Shown: in pieces, positions 37,330 through 47,671 of the stretch
Layout: the number at the start of each line of letters is the position of its first letter
Numbering within the stretch: the first letter of the stretch is position 1
Assembly: GCF_003054445.1 (NCBI RefSeq)
Contig: NC_042506.1
Span: forward strand, 751,501 to 815,500
Reading direction: 5' to 3'
DNA: 64,000 bases
Source: Pichia kudriavzevii
Taxonomy: Eukaryota > Ascomycota > Pichiomycetes > Pichiales > Pichiaceae
Made by a program: the position numbers and the translations under genes
Notes under the pieces: generated by a model
What the model was told of the DNA's origin: nothing
The model's input: the letters and a program-made list of their open reading frames with translations, nothing else
Database searches by the model: none

Positions 37330-40280
37330 GGCTTACTTGGGAGGGGTTTCTCTTGGGTGAAAGCTAGAACTAACACAAGAAGGCGTTCGAAGTTGACAGG
37401 TTGTATATTTAGTGCATAGAAAAAAATGGTAGTGAGGCATTTCAACTCCGCATTATTCTGTTTTTTTCACACTATAATTTCCGGAGATTAATACTACAAG
37501 TCTGGCAAAGTATTTTCAATCGTAGTTTTATCGTGATTTCACTCACTTTGGCAATACTATTTGACTACTCCCTCCACGGAGAGGAAATTTTATGCACCCA
37601 CATATTCATGTCTGTAGCAGTTAAAATCGTCGTTGTGAATTTCAGTTTCATTATAAGAAGTCACCCTGAAATTGAAAATTTCTCTACTGGAGAGAAAGAA
37701 CTTACAGTTTAGATTTTCAGTTCACCTTTGTGGTAGCACGTTTAAACTTCTGTTCAGGATCTTATCTCTAGATGTACTTGTAGTTTTCTGTATTTCCCGT
37801 TCCGGCGGTTTTATTTCCAGGCGTGTAAACAAATTGAAAACTTTCAATTCCAGAGCAATGAGTATGTAGTGCTTTATGACGGCTAATTTTTCTGTCTCAA
37901 TCTATGCTGCTTTTCTGTAATTTTCTATTGTTTTTTTAGCATAATTGTGTTGAAGAGGGTCCTGAGTAAGTACTGGATTCTACAGTCATTGTCTAATTCG
38001 TTGTTAGTTTGGTTTGTTATCTCCAAAGAAGCATGAACATGGAGTATCGGAATCAGCAGCTTCCGGTTTTTGATAAAATATATTATCCATGTCTGCACCT
38101 GCTTTAATTTTGACTTTTAATAAAAAGTCTCTGATTGCGGAAGTGTCCCGCCTCACTAGCAAGCATACATGTTAGTAAAAACTTTGTTTTTTTTCTTGGA
38201 ATGTTCGAATGTTACAACAAGTTGTATCTTGGCAGAATTCTCTCCTATATTGTTTGATTCTGGTTGTTCACTGCTACAGCTGGGTATAGCACTTGGTGGT
38301 GGATTGCTGCACAAATCTGAAACTAAATTTAAACCTTGAACACAAGGTAATAGTTCCTTAGGCATTTATATTTTCATTCGATTTTGAGGAACTGTATTAT
38401 TTGATGTCTTCTGTATGACATTCTACTGAGCCATTATCACACCCTTTTTTCACGCTTATATTAATGTTGCCATTTTCATTATAATCAGAGTTCTTCCATT
38501 TTTGGGTTTCACCTGTTGAGTTTGCTGTGGCCAATCCACCGTCTGAGGTTGCCAAAATCTTGCCAGGTGAAACCGCTGGTTTTAAGGCTCTATTAACGTA
38601 GTTAACATTTGCGAAAAGAGGGTCTTTATCTTTGTTCTAGCATGTTCTATTATTAGGTATGACCTGATTTCAAGCAACTCACTTACTTGGAATTCAAATT
38701 TATCATCATTAAACCCGTTTAATCCATTCCCAGCTGCCCTTAAGTCTTGTTCAATTTTTATAGTACTGAATTAGAATAATGAAGCAAATGAACCAGCAAC
38801 TGCTCCCCAACCAATTTGTAAGATAGTATAACTTGTGTTGTGCCGTTTCCTAAGATATATATTGGCATTACGGGGTAACAATAAATGATACATTTACAAA
38901 CGAAACTTAAAGTATTAACAAATCCTTAAGTGAACCAAGAAACCCCCCATTAGACTGGTTTTAATGCTTTTATTGATAATTTCTGACTTGGACTTTATCT
39001 TGAAAATAAAAAACCCAATCAAAAATGACCAAGTCAGAACTACTGAGCACAAAGAATTATAGCTAGTAATATTTTTACTACGGGCCATTGAGTCAATGCT
39101 AAGGCTATTGACCTGACCATACACTACATACATATTACTTTGTGATTAATACAATGGATAAATATACAATTTGAAAAACTCTTCAAACTTTCTTTGAATA
39201 TTTGCAAGGCCAAGAATATTATATTGCTTGTTGACTATGCGGAATTCTTCACTTTGATTGCCGTAGCCTTGATTAAAAAGGTTTTTCTTGAACTCTACTA
39301 TTGCTGCACCTACAAAATGTCAACCATTCCCCGCTATAATCTTCATTTAAAAAAAACTTGTAAGTATAAAATGTTTAAGTGGCCGTTGATTCATCTAATA
39401 TAGAATAACTGCCTAGCATAAAAAGGTAATCGTTGTAATGATCCCAATAATATTTTTTAAATGTCTCAGAAAGCTTACAAAGGGTGACACAAAGATCAAG
39501 ACTTTTTTATGAGAGAAAATGGACGAAGATGCCAATGTTGTTTAACAACCGAAACCAAGTTTATCAAAGGTAACTTCAAACCCACTTCGAACTTTGTGAA
39601 AATATAATGAAAAAAAGACCCATTGTTATGAGAAACCATAAGTCAGAAGGTGGCTTCTTTCCTAATAGATGGCTACTCATATTGGTTAAAAATATGCGTC
39701 GAAATATATCAACGCTGCTTCTTTTGGTTTGAAAAAAAAAGAAGATACAATGAAAAGGCTTTCTTATCTCACACTGTGGCGGCATATATAAAAGCCTATT
39801 ATTTATGAGATATCATTTACCTTGCGTGTGTTTCGGACATTATAGATGTAAACTAAAAAAGAAGCTCCCCCTCCCCATACAATTTTAAATCATAATTCTG
39901 ATCGGATTACGAAGCCATGGAGAATATGTAGAATAGGCCGAGACAAACCCAGGTTCAAGAGAATTCCGTTTTTTTCTAGACACACTAGCTGGTTACTAAA
40001 AAACCGGTCTAACGTGCAGAATCATAAAAGGACTCCATTGTTCTTCAATGTATATATGTTCTTGTCGACCAACAAGCTTGATACAACAAACGTTGGGCTG
40101 AGAAAAGCTATCAAGTAGCAGCTATCTTTTTTAACTTTTATCGTCGAATTAGCTGCAGAGTACTTTTTAAAGTGAGGATAAAGTAAACCGAGAATGCACA
40201 TCACCAAATATTCTTTCATTAACACGAACATGAATTTTTTAAAGATACACAGGTAATTCTGAGTAACCGGAACACAAAAT
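37330..40280. other. Gene desert with decayed coding blocks
   Basis: Nearly 3 kb with no frame over 73 codons. Its middle (37.9-38.8 kb, minus strand) holds coding-like fragments (separate entry). A PDRE-like TCCACGGA lies at 37573-37580. The right part (39.1-40.2 kb) is AT-rich with short frames of no family resemblance and a TATATAAAA at about 39786-39794. No centromere-like repeat, tRNA or LTR pair was recognised. Confidence 0.5.
38004..38818 (-). pseudogene. Possible relic of a protein-coding gene
   Basis: On the minus strand, four coding-like blocks follow each other in differing frames. The first, 38818-38640, contains IEQDLRAAGNGLNGFNDD and FEFQVSELLEIRSYL. The second, about 38636-38397, contains VNYVNRALKPAVSPGKILAT. 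The third, 38365-38156, contains KELLPCVQGLNLVSDLCSN. The fourth, about 38158-38004, contains TSAIRDFLLKVKIKAGADMD and ends near CSCFFGDNKPN. Each has amino-acid composition of real protein (few runs, mixed charge), yet stops and frame changes separate them, including an in-frame TAA in the first block. I do not recognise the family. A spliced gene is an alternative, but I found no matching splice sites. Decay of a host gene is the simplest reading. Confidence 0.35.
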
Positions 40281-42272
40281 ATGGTCAGCCACCGAGTGCA
40301 TCAGACTCAATTGAGTGATAATATCCAAGCTCAGTTCATATATGAAAACACACCAATTTTTGCTGGGTCGGACGATTTTTCATTACTTATCAAGTTCAAA
40401 TACACTGGTAAACATGGTTTTCGTGTACACTTGAATAATCCATTTGATAAATCAAACAGCACCAAAGAGGGCCCTGTAAATAAAAATGAGCTCAGATCAC
40501 AGATACCAGTTGAAGATGCCCCACCCGAGGAACCTCAGAGCAGTGGTTGGTTTGGCAGTCGTTTATCATCTCAACTTTCAAACGCAACTAGAGCTGTATT
40601 CTTCAATAGTTTCGAGAAAGTCCCCGAGCAAGAGAAGCCAGCCATCAAGAATGCAAAGGAAACATTGTTTTTAGGGTTCTCCCAAATTTTAGGCTACTAT
40701 TTTATAAATGATAGTATTGTTGACTATACCATTTTTAGAGATTTACAGAGGAGTACCATAATTGAAGGCAAATATGCGGGGATCAAAGGTTTGGAGGTAT
40801 CCAAAGCGGAGAACAGTGACAGCGATGGTTTTTTCTCAGGATTTAGTGCACTATATAGCTCAGAGTTGAACTCTTTGGATGGAACAGGCACAAACGAAAA
40901 TTTGCAATTCATTCCTTTTTTCAGTTCGGATCAAAACATCATCTTTAGTGAGTTGGAATTCGATCCTAATAGATGGACAGATGAAACTGCTTCTCATGAA
41001 TCTATCAAATCCTTCTATTTGAGATGCAAATTACCCAAGGATTTACCTCCAACAATGGCAACCGAGGCTGTTCAGATCAACTACAAGTTCATTTTCTGTT
41101 ATCAATTGATGGAAGGTCAGAATATTATTAGTAGAACGGCATTTGTGCCTCTGAAAATACAAACTTATATTGACAAATACGGAAGACAACCTATATTTCA
41201 TCTCCAAAACTCACGATTAAATCAACACCTGGAAAATTTTATTGTAAATGATGTTTCAAAACATCCGGAGGTCTCGAGACATAATTCCTCGATTAATACC
41301 GATTCAAAGAAAATAAATTTTTTTAAGCTAAAGAAGCAGTCAGAAAAGACAAAAAGTGACAGCATGTATCCCTTTGACGGAGAGAACAAAAAAGACAAAC
41401 CAATTTCAAGTTCAATGTCACAGCTGGAACTATCAAGTTATTCAAAAAATGACATAACATCCTTTTTAGACATAGTTGAAGAACTCGATCGGTCTGATGT
41501 TAACGATATTATAAAAGTACAGGAGAAGTTTGATAAAAAGATGGATGAGAAAAAAGTGTTTAAATTCAATGTAAGAGAGAATTTACTGCAAATACTGGCC
41601 GACTATAAATCTGTACAGAGGCAAACCATTGCAGAAAAAGATTATCAGAGCTTGATTGAATATGATCATATTTTGCCCAAAGAACAACAGATCAAATTTG
41701 TCATCAAACAGAACCATGAGATATTGGCTACTGTACTTTTGAACAAAGGCATTTTCAATCTTGGAAGTTTGATTAATTTGAATATAGCGTTACACAATGA
41801 AATTTACGATACCACAGGTTTAGAGATTCAATTGTTGAAGCACCAAATATTTCATCGTGAAGAGTACATAAAAAAAGGAACATATGGTGAGGTATCATCT
41901 AGACTTGATAAAAATATATTGGAATCAATTATGTGTGAGAAAATGATAAGTACCTTTAAAACCTCAAACGTAAATACCGACATTTTAATTCCGCTGGAAA
42001 CAGAGCCTCAATTCAAGACCAATTTCTTTCAAATAAAATATTATCTTCAAATCAGGTTTATAACCGTCAATAACGCAAGAAGAGCAAGTGAGGGTTCTGA
42101 GTGTGAACAACTCAACTACGCAATGAAGAACATATTTACGGATACCAATGGCTCAATGTTATTTCAAGGTAAAGAGATATTAGGTGATGCAAACGAGTTT
42201 TATATCAGAATTCCCGTAATAATTCTTCCTACCTACGAACAAGATTTTGGTTTCATAACTACCACCAGTTAG
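40281..42272 (+). CDS. RGP1: Rgp1, subunit of the Ric1-Rgp1 exchange factor for Ypt6
   Basis: A 663-residue protein, the same length as S. cerevisiae Rgp1. With Ric1 it forms the Golgi guanine-nucleotide exchange factor that activates the Rab6-type GTPase Ypt6 for endosome-to-Golgi traffic. The N-terminus FIYENTPIFAGSDDFSLLIKF matches the arrestin-like opening strand (YEN-PIFAG) of the family. The centre has RTAFVPLKIQTYIDKYGRQP, then FHLQNSRLNQHLENF, and beta-rich sequence continues to the end, where IRIPVIILPTYEQDFG is typical. A hydrophilic, Ser/Lys-rich insert occupies about residues 335-400. It stands alone on the plus strand with RIF1 following (340 bp). Confidence 0.85.
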   Translation: MVSHRVHQTQLSDNIQAQFIYENTPIFAGSDDFSLLIKFKYTGKHGFRVHLNNPFDKSNSTKEGPVNKNELRSQIPVEDAPPEEPQSSGWFGSRLSSQLSNATRAVFFNSFEKVPEQEKPAIKNAKETLFLGFSQILGYYFINDSIVDYTIFRDLQRSTIIEGKYAGIKGLEVSKAENSDSDGFFSGFSALYSSELNSLDGTGTNENLQFIPFFSSDQNIIFSELEFDPNRWTDETASHESIKSFYLRCKLPKDLPPTMATEAVQINYKFIFCYQLMEGQNIISRTAFVPLKIQTYIDKYGRQPIFHLQNSRLNQHLENFIVNDVSKHPEVSRHNSSINTDSKKINFFKLKKQSEKTKSDSMYPFDGENKKDKPISSSMSQLELSSYSKNDITSFLDIVEELDRSDVNDIIKVQEKFDKKMDEKKVFKFNVRENLLQILADYKSVQRQTIAEKDYQSLIEYDHILPKEQQIKFVIKQNHEILATVLLNKGIFNLGSLINLNIALHNEIYDTTGLEIQLLKHQIFHREEYIKKGTYGEVSSRLDKNILESIMCEKMISTFKTSNVNTDILIPLETEPQFKTNFFQIKYYLQIRFITVNNARRASEGSECEQLNYAMKNIFTDTNGSMLFQGKEILGDANEFYIRIPVIILPTYEQDFGFITTTS

Positions 42273-42466
42273 TTAGACTTTTGCTGAGCCTTTTTGTGTA
42301 TACAGTCCTTTCATTTTGTATAACTAATATCCTTCCCAGATTCAGAGGCTAGTCTAGAAGTGAGGTGGATTCATGAATCTAAAAGAATCGTGCATGAAAA
42401 TACACACCCCCTTGGATGAATATGTAAGATTTCCCAAAGTGGAAAACAAAACGTTTTTTTTTTGCA

Positions 42467-42515
42467 ACGCGTATTTATTGCTGTCCTATTCAGCTGAGGC
42501 ATACCTGTTCACGTG
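42467..42515. promoter_or_regulatory. MCB (ACGCGT) and CACGTG in the RIF1 promoter
   Basis: ACGCGT at 42467-42472 is the MluI cell-cycle box bound by MBF (Mbp1-Swi6), which drives G1/S genes. CACGTG at 42510-42515 is a Cbf1-type E-box. They lie 146 and 103 bp before the RIF1 start within the 340-bp gap after RGP1, which shows nothing else of note. Confidence 0.55.
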
Positions 42516-42612
42516 TTTTTGTTCACCACAAAAAAGAGCAAGTGCTAATTATTAGGAGGCTAACGACTGGACGACCTCCAATACTGTTGCAGATCTTCAG
42601 AAAGTTGACATA

Positions 42613-45600
42613 ATGGAAATGTCGAATGGACTGGCTAATATTCCGGTTTTTAATCGACCTCATATTCAAGGAGATCAGCTACGTTCCGACAGAAAAACTC
42701 TAAGTAATATATCAAGTGATTTTGTACCAAAATCAGATCAGAAGTTGCCTTCCATGGAACAAAATCGTACCAGCAAAACCACACTAAACTTTACCGATAT
42801 AAAAACAAGCACGCAAAAACCATCAGAACCACGACATGATGCCCACTTGTTATCTATCCGAAAACATCGGTCCTCATTCACATCAACATCGTCTGCAGGT
42901 TCTCCGCTTTCTAAAAGGCATAAATATGATAGTGATGGAACCTTACGAACAGAAATATCAACCTCTAGAACTTTTCCATTGAGGAAAAAATATAGCAGAA
43001 TTGTGCAGCAAAGCTCACATGGTAACGAATTTCCATCAAGTGTTAGCAAACAAACAACTATTGGAATTGCGTCCGAAGGAAAGAACAAGAGTCCCTGCTT
43101 TCCTGCACGAAGGCGATTGAAGGCAGGATCGATTAATATGTTCAACTCTGCTCCTTCTAATCAAACTAACCTTAACAAAACCTCAATTGGTGTTTCTGAT
43201 TTGACCCACTTGAGTAGCTCCAGTATAGGAGCGTCAGGGAAGGAGGTATTTGTCCATGACGGATATTTGTTTTCTTCACCAGAAAAATCACCTTCTATTA
43301 AACATAAAAAACAGGTTGCTTTTTCAAGTGAACCTGAAAGTCCATCGTCTTCTCCATTGAAAAACAATAAAGGGGAACCCAAATCAATATTGAAATTACC
43401 TGGTTCTGAATACGTTTCTAAGTCTTTTATAACGTTAGAAACAATGCTGAATTTGGACTTGAGCAAAAATGAATCATGGCCACCTGGTGTGATTTTACAA
43501 ATTCCTAGTAATCATCCAAACATTAAAAAAAAAGTTCATGAATGTGCATTGGGGCTAATTGATAAACAGTTCCACAAGCAATATCAAGTCTATGCTTCCT
43601 TAAACCATATGATTAAAGAAAACCCCAAGGTTACATATGGCGAAAATATTTTCACTAAGGATATTGTTCGGAATATCATTGCCTCAGTTCAACTAGAACT
43701 ACTAAAATTATTAAAAGAATTTAAAGAAGGGTCGAATCCTTTTCAGCAACGAACCGCCTCCCAAGGCCTAAAGCTTATTGTATTTTTAAATCCATTAGCA
43801 ACAAATCTATCGGGATTGGGTATCCTATTTGACATTTGTACAGATCTTCTGAAAAGTGAGAACATAAGTAAAGGAGTAACTTCGTCTGTTTTTCAGTTTG
43901 TCAAAGTTTTACCAGAGAAATATTATGGAAAAATGGAATCAATAGGAACAAGCATTGTTCAAATGAAGCATTTCACCAGTGCGTCTGTGACTTGCGAAAA
44001 ACTCAACATACTTCGGAGGTTTGTTATATTACAACCTGTAACAATGAGTAAATGCAGTTACCAAATAATCAGTTATGTTTTATTCACCATATTAAACACT
44101 GACGTCCAAGCATATCAAAAGGTTCTAAATAGTGCAATTTCAGTTCTAACGTGTCTTGCAAACAATAAAGAGTCCAAAGCTATGGTTGTTAGAATATTAA
44201 GTGAAGAACTTGAAAGTTCCTTTTCATCGATTAAAACAAGTACGGAGATACAACTTCATTCAAGGATGACAATAGCACAAGCTATTTGTGAGACTTTAAA
44301 ATATTTAATTCACATCAATTATTCGGTCCAAGCAGCTAAAATATGGACTTATCTACTATATTTGGTGTCGTTCAACCGGAAAAAGTTCATCCTAGAAAAT
44401 TGGGATTCTTACATTTATTTTGAACCGGTTTTCAGGGAATTGCTTGAAAACCCGGACACTGTAATTATAGCCCTGGAATCGTGGAAAGTAATGGTTTATA
44501 ATTTCCAGACCTTGACGATTAAAGATTGGGAGACCGAGCAACTAAAACATAAGTTGAATTCTTTATTGTTCCCATTTTTTAATACTAAGTTGATTGTTGG
44601 AGGCACAAAATTGAAACAATGGAGTAATCACCAAAGCTATGTTATACTATATGCTCGGATTTATTATGCGATGAGATTGAAAATGGAGGAAATTACATTT
44701 GGTCCACATTTGGCATTACTATTAGATCATGTTCTTACACCACTTTATAGCTTGACGGAATGGGATACTACATTTTCATACATCCTAAAATCCGTATTTT
44801 TATCTGATAGATATCTCCACGTTGAAGATCCAAATGCATGCTTTTGGTTTTCGGAATTTGAAAAATGGAAAGGTAGACTTCTACCTTTGCCAAAAATGAT
44901 TTTCAGAAATCCAGAAGTCTTCAGTGTAATTTTGAGATATAACACAACAACTGGATCGTCAAGATCATTTAATATACTACAGAGTACGATTAATATCAGT
45001 GTTTATTATCCTTTGGAAAACCTGAAGTTGGCATGCCCATACAAGGAGTATTGTCAGTTTGCATGTTCAGTAGGAGAGGCTATTCTCGAGATTTTTGAGC
45101 ATCATATTTATCAGAACCGTTCTGCTGATGAATTATTTTCCTTAGTTAAAGATATGGACGATTCAACTAAGTTTGTGAGGAGGGACACTGAAAATCACAC
45201 AGCGCTCTTGATGACGAGAGTTATCAACAAAATAAGTAAGACAGGAAATGATGCAATATTGTTGTCATTTTTAGCCTTATGTTTTAGAAGCTGTGATAGA
45301 ATAAAGTTGTTCTACTGCTGCATGGTTTCAGACATCTTCGATAACGCATCTTTAATAAATCATTTTCAAGAGAAAATAGACACTTTCATTTTATTCTTGA
45401 ACTATGCGGAGAATTTAGAGAAAATCGAAATTCCCGAATCAGAACAAATTAAGATGGTTTCAAATTTTGAAAAGATGATGATGGTTTTTGACAACCAGAG
45501 CTACAGTATTTTGTTCCCAAAATATATTAGCTTTCTGAAAAATTGCCGGGTTTTATGCACCGTTACGGACGAACTAAAATTTAGAATGTTGTTGGCTATT

Positions 45601-46668
45601 TTAAAGTTGAACAAGAAATGTTCTGGAGATATTGACAAGTTTTGTGAGCAGACTCCTATTGATTTTTTGCAATCTGGTTTGCGCTTCTTTGATAATGAAA
45701 CCGAAGATTATGATCATGCTTTGGAACTAGTTGAATTTCTCAGGTCTTTTAGGAATATTGAATCGATACCTCAATCTTGGTTGGATGAAATTAGCTATAA
45801 ATTGGGGCTTTTAGTCCACCCGGAAATTGAATTTGACACTGAACTTCACGATAAACTGAAAATCATAGGATCACGATTATCCCTCAAAGAAAGTAATAGA
45901 ATAAAAAAACTAGCAATCAGGCGGAAGGTGAATCATTCCCCCTTGATTGCTGACTCAATTTCTGGGTTCTCTGATAACATTAACCGGAAAAAAAAAGTAG
46001 ATTATGAGCTGAGCAAAGATGATACATCGAATGATACAATAACCTCTAAAAGTGTTAGCACCCCTATTGACCTGAAAGCTATCAATAAAATTGACAGTAG
46101 CAGTTCCAAAAAACCAAGGAATATGGAAAGAGAATCTGAACACAGAGATAAAACAATTAACAAGAATTCTTTTGTTCGTGAAAATTCCAATTTTGGCGAA
46201 GCACCAATACCTATTCGTAACTTGAAATCTTTCATCATTGATAGTATAAATATCGAAGAAGAGATTGGTGAATTACCAACAGTTCGGGTTCCATCAAGCT
46301 CCCCGAAACCTAATATATCTCAGGAAGAGCATACCTCTCCAGCAAAACGTACTAGATCGAGGCAGAATGTAGAGCTGAGCAGCATTGAAAGTTTAGATGA
46401 ATGGACGGCTCGACTGCGTATGAAGACAAGAAAAGATAGGAGGGAAAACAAGAAGGAATCTCCTGAGAATTCTGGTGTTGGATCTCAAAGTGGATCAGGA
46501 ACATGTAAATCAGAGGAAACCAAAAGTCTACTGACACAGACTGATATGGATCAGTTCAAGGTATTATTAAAAAAATTCAATAGCAGGCCGTTTTTCGTTA
46601 CTCAAGAAGAAAAGGATGAGTTAGAAAGCAGTATTTTGTCTTTATTATTAAAATTGAAACACCAATAG
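42613..46668 (+). CDS. RIF1: Rif1, telomere and replication-timing regulator
   Basis: A 1351-residue protein. Rif1 recruits protein phosphatase 1 (Glc7) to origins and telomeres, delaying late origins and limiting telomere extension. The disordered N-terminus has two PP1-docking motifs close together: KQVAF (233-237, RVxF type) and SILK (258-261). Immediately after, a large all-helical HEAT-type region begins (ETMLNLDLSKNESWPPGVIL) and fills residues about 275-1110, as in the Rif1 N-terminal domain. The C-terminal 230 residues are Ser/Lys-rich and disordered, ending with a short helical module (MDQFKVLLKKFNSRPFFVTQ). S. cerevisiae Rif1 has 1916 residues; the shorter tail is the chief difference. 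The promoter has an MCB. Confidence 0.85.
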   Translation: MEMSNGLANIPVFNRPHIQGDQLRSDRKTLSNISSDFVPKSDQKLPSMEQNRTSKTTLNFTDIKTSTQKPSEPRHDAHLLSIRKHRSSFTSTSSAGSPLSKRHKYDSDGTLRTEISTSRTFPLRKKYSRIVQQSSHGNEFPSSVSKQTTIGIASEGKNKSPCFPARRRLKAGSINMFNSAPSNQTNLNKTSIGVSDLTHLSSSSIGASGKEVFVHDGYLFSSPEKSPSIKHKKQVAFSSEPESPSSSPLKNNKGEPKSILKLPGSEYVSKSFITLETMLNLDLSKNESWPPGVILQIPSNHPNIKKKVHECALGLIDKQFHKQYQVYASLNHMIKENPKVTYGENIFTKDIVRNIIASVQLELLKLLKEFKEGSNPFQQRTASQGLKLIVFLNPLATNLSGLGILFDICTDLLKSENISKGVTSSVFQFVKVLPEKYYGKMESIGTSIVQMKHFTSASVTCEKLNILRRFVILQPVTMSKCSYQIISYVLFTILNTDVQAYQKVLNSAISVLTCLANNKESKAMVVRILSEELESSFSSIKTSTEIQLHSRMTIAQAICETLKYLIHINYSVQAAKIWTYLLYLVSFNRKKFILENWDSYIYFEPVFRELLENPDTVIIALESWKVMVYNFQTLTIKDWETEQLKHKLNSLLFPFFNTKLIVGGTKLKQWSNHQSYVILYARIYYAMRLKMEEITFGPHLALLLDHVLTPLYSLTEWDTTFSYILKSVFLSDRYLHVEDPNACFWFSEFEKWKGRLLPLPKMIFRNPEVFSVILRYNTTTGSSRSFNILQSTINISVYYPLENLKLACPYKEYCQFACSVGEAILEIFEHHIYQNRSADELFSLVKDMDDSTKFVRRDTENHTALLMTRVINKISKTGNDAILLSFLALCFRSCDRIKLFYCCMVSDIFDNASLINHFQEKIDTFILFLNYAENLEKIEIPESEQIKMVSNFEKMMMVFDNQSYSILFPKYISFLKNCRVLCTVTDELKFRMLLAILKLNKKCSGDIDKFCEQTPIDFLQSGLRFFDNETEDYDHALELVEFLRSFRNIESIPQSWLDEISYKLGLLVHPEIEFDTELHDKLKIIGSRLSLKESNRIKKLAIRRKVNHSPLIADSISGFSDNINRKKKVDYELSKDDTSNDTITSKSVSTPIDLKAINKIDSSSSKKPRNMERESEHRDKTINKNSFVRENSNFGEAPIPIRNLKSFIIDSINIEEEIGELPTVRVPSSSPKPNISQEEHTSPAKRTRSRQNVELSSIESLDEWTARLRMKTRKDRRENKKESPENSGVGSQSGSGTCKSEETKSLLTQTDMDQFKVLLKKFNSRPFFVTQEEKDELESSILSLLLKLKHQ

Positions 46669-46732
46669 AAATTTTGTTTATAAGTTTTCTATAGATTTGT
46701 AATAATGCTTAAAGTCTTATTACTTTCAGCAA

Positions 46733-46747
46733 CGGGGAGGGGGGGGC
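46733..46747. repeat. G-run between RIF1 and DCG1
   Basis: GGGGAGGGGGGGGCC lies in the 79-bp space between the two convergent stop codons. It is one of the few long G-runs in the window. Only two G blocks are present, so a full intramolecular quadruplex is not predicted. Confidence 0.6.
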
Positions 46748-47473
46748 CTAAGTTTCACCAATATCAACGTAGGCTATAAGAAGTTTGATACCAACTTTAA
46801 CAGAATCAACAAACTTGATATTAGGGGCAAATCTCTTCATTTTCTGGTGCAGACAGCTTAGGCCTGCGCATCCTAATAAAATGATTCCAACATTATTATT
46901 TTGTAGTTGTGTGATTTTATTTTGGATGACAGGGAAGTGTTTCTCATGGTGTAACTCTAATACCGGGATATTACAAGCAAGTGAGTGATTGAATCGTGCA
47001 TCTGGAAACACATCCACGTTACCACAGTATTTGATTATAGCATCGTCTAACAATTTTTCCCATGCGATGGAAGATGTTAGAATGGCCGTTTTACACCCAC
47101 TTGTGGCATATTGCATGGAATACAGCATCGATGCTTGGAATATGCCCATAACTACCCTTTGAGAAGACAATAGTTTAGGGAGTTGATAAACTAGTGGGTG
47201 ATCACTATAACATGCAATCAGATATCCATCATATTCTAGATATTTTGGATTTTCTTGAAAGTCTTGTAAGCATGCTTGTGTAGACTGTTCTGCATCTTCG
47301 TTGTTGTTTATAGAAGGAGGTGCTGCTTTTCTTGTATGTGTAGGTCCAGTGTAATAATCGATTTCCACACACTGCGAGATATGCAGTGTGTTGATTTCAA
47401 ATTCAATAGATTTAGTCATCTCCTTAGTGGAGTTTGGGTTAATTACTAAAATCTTAATACTCGTCGCAGTCAT
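46748..47473 (-). CDS. DCG1: Asp/Glu/hydantoin racemase family protein Dcg1
   Basis: A 241-residue protein related to hydantoin and aspartate/glutamate racemases; in S. cerevisiae DCG1 is a nitrogen-catabolite-controlled gene beside the allantoin cluster. The N-terminus KILVINPNSTKEMT is the family signature. The two catalytic cysteines appear as Cys88 in YLIACYSDHPL and Cys202 in IILLGCAGLS. The substrate is uncertain (an allantoin or hydantoin derivative is likely). No GATAAG site for GATA-type nitrogen regulators was seen in the 198-bp upstream gap, unlike its yeast counterpart. It converges on RIF1. Length matches yeast Dcg1 (244). Confidence 0.88.
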   Translation of the reverse strand: MTATSIKILVINPNSTKEMTKSIEFEINTLHISQCVEIDYYTGPTHTRKAAPPSINNNEDAEQSTQACLQDFQENPKYLEYDGYLIACYSDHPLVYQLPKLLSSQRVVMGIFQASMLYSMQYATSGCKTAILTSSIAWEKLLDDAIIKYCGNVDVFPDARFNHSLACNIPVLELHHEKHFPVIQNKITQLQNNNVGIILLGCAGLSCLHQKMKRFAPNIKFVDSVKVGIKLLIAYVDIGET

Positions 47474-47671
47474 ACTGTTCTATGTTCCTAAAACGTACCG
47501 GTTAATATACATAAGTGCTGTCTAGCATTTTACAAAATAGTCGACATAGTATGCAAGAAAAAAAAATGCTGGTTGTTGTTAAAAAACGACAGGCACTACA
47601 GCCTGGCTAGAATCCTTAGATTCTAAAATCCTTATGCGGTAATTAAGATATCCGAGGGTGACAATGCAAAA

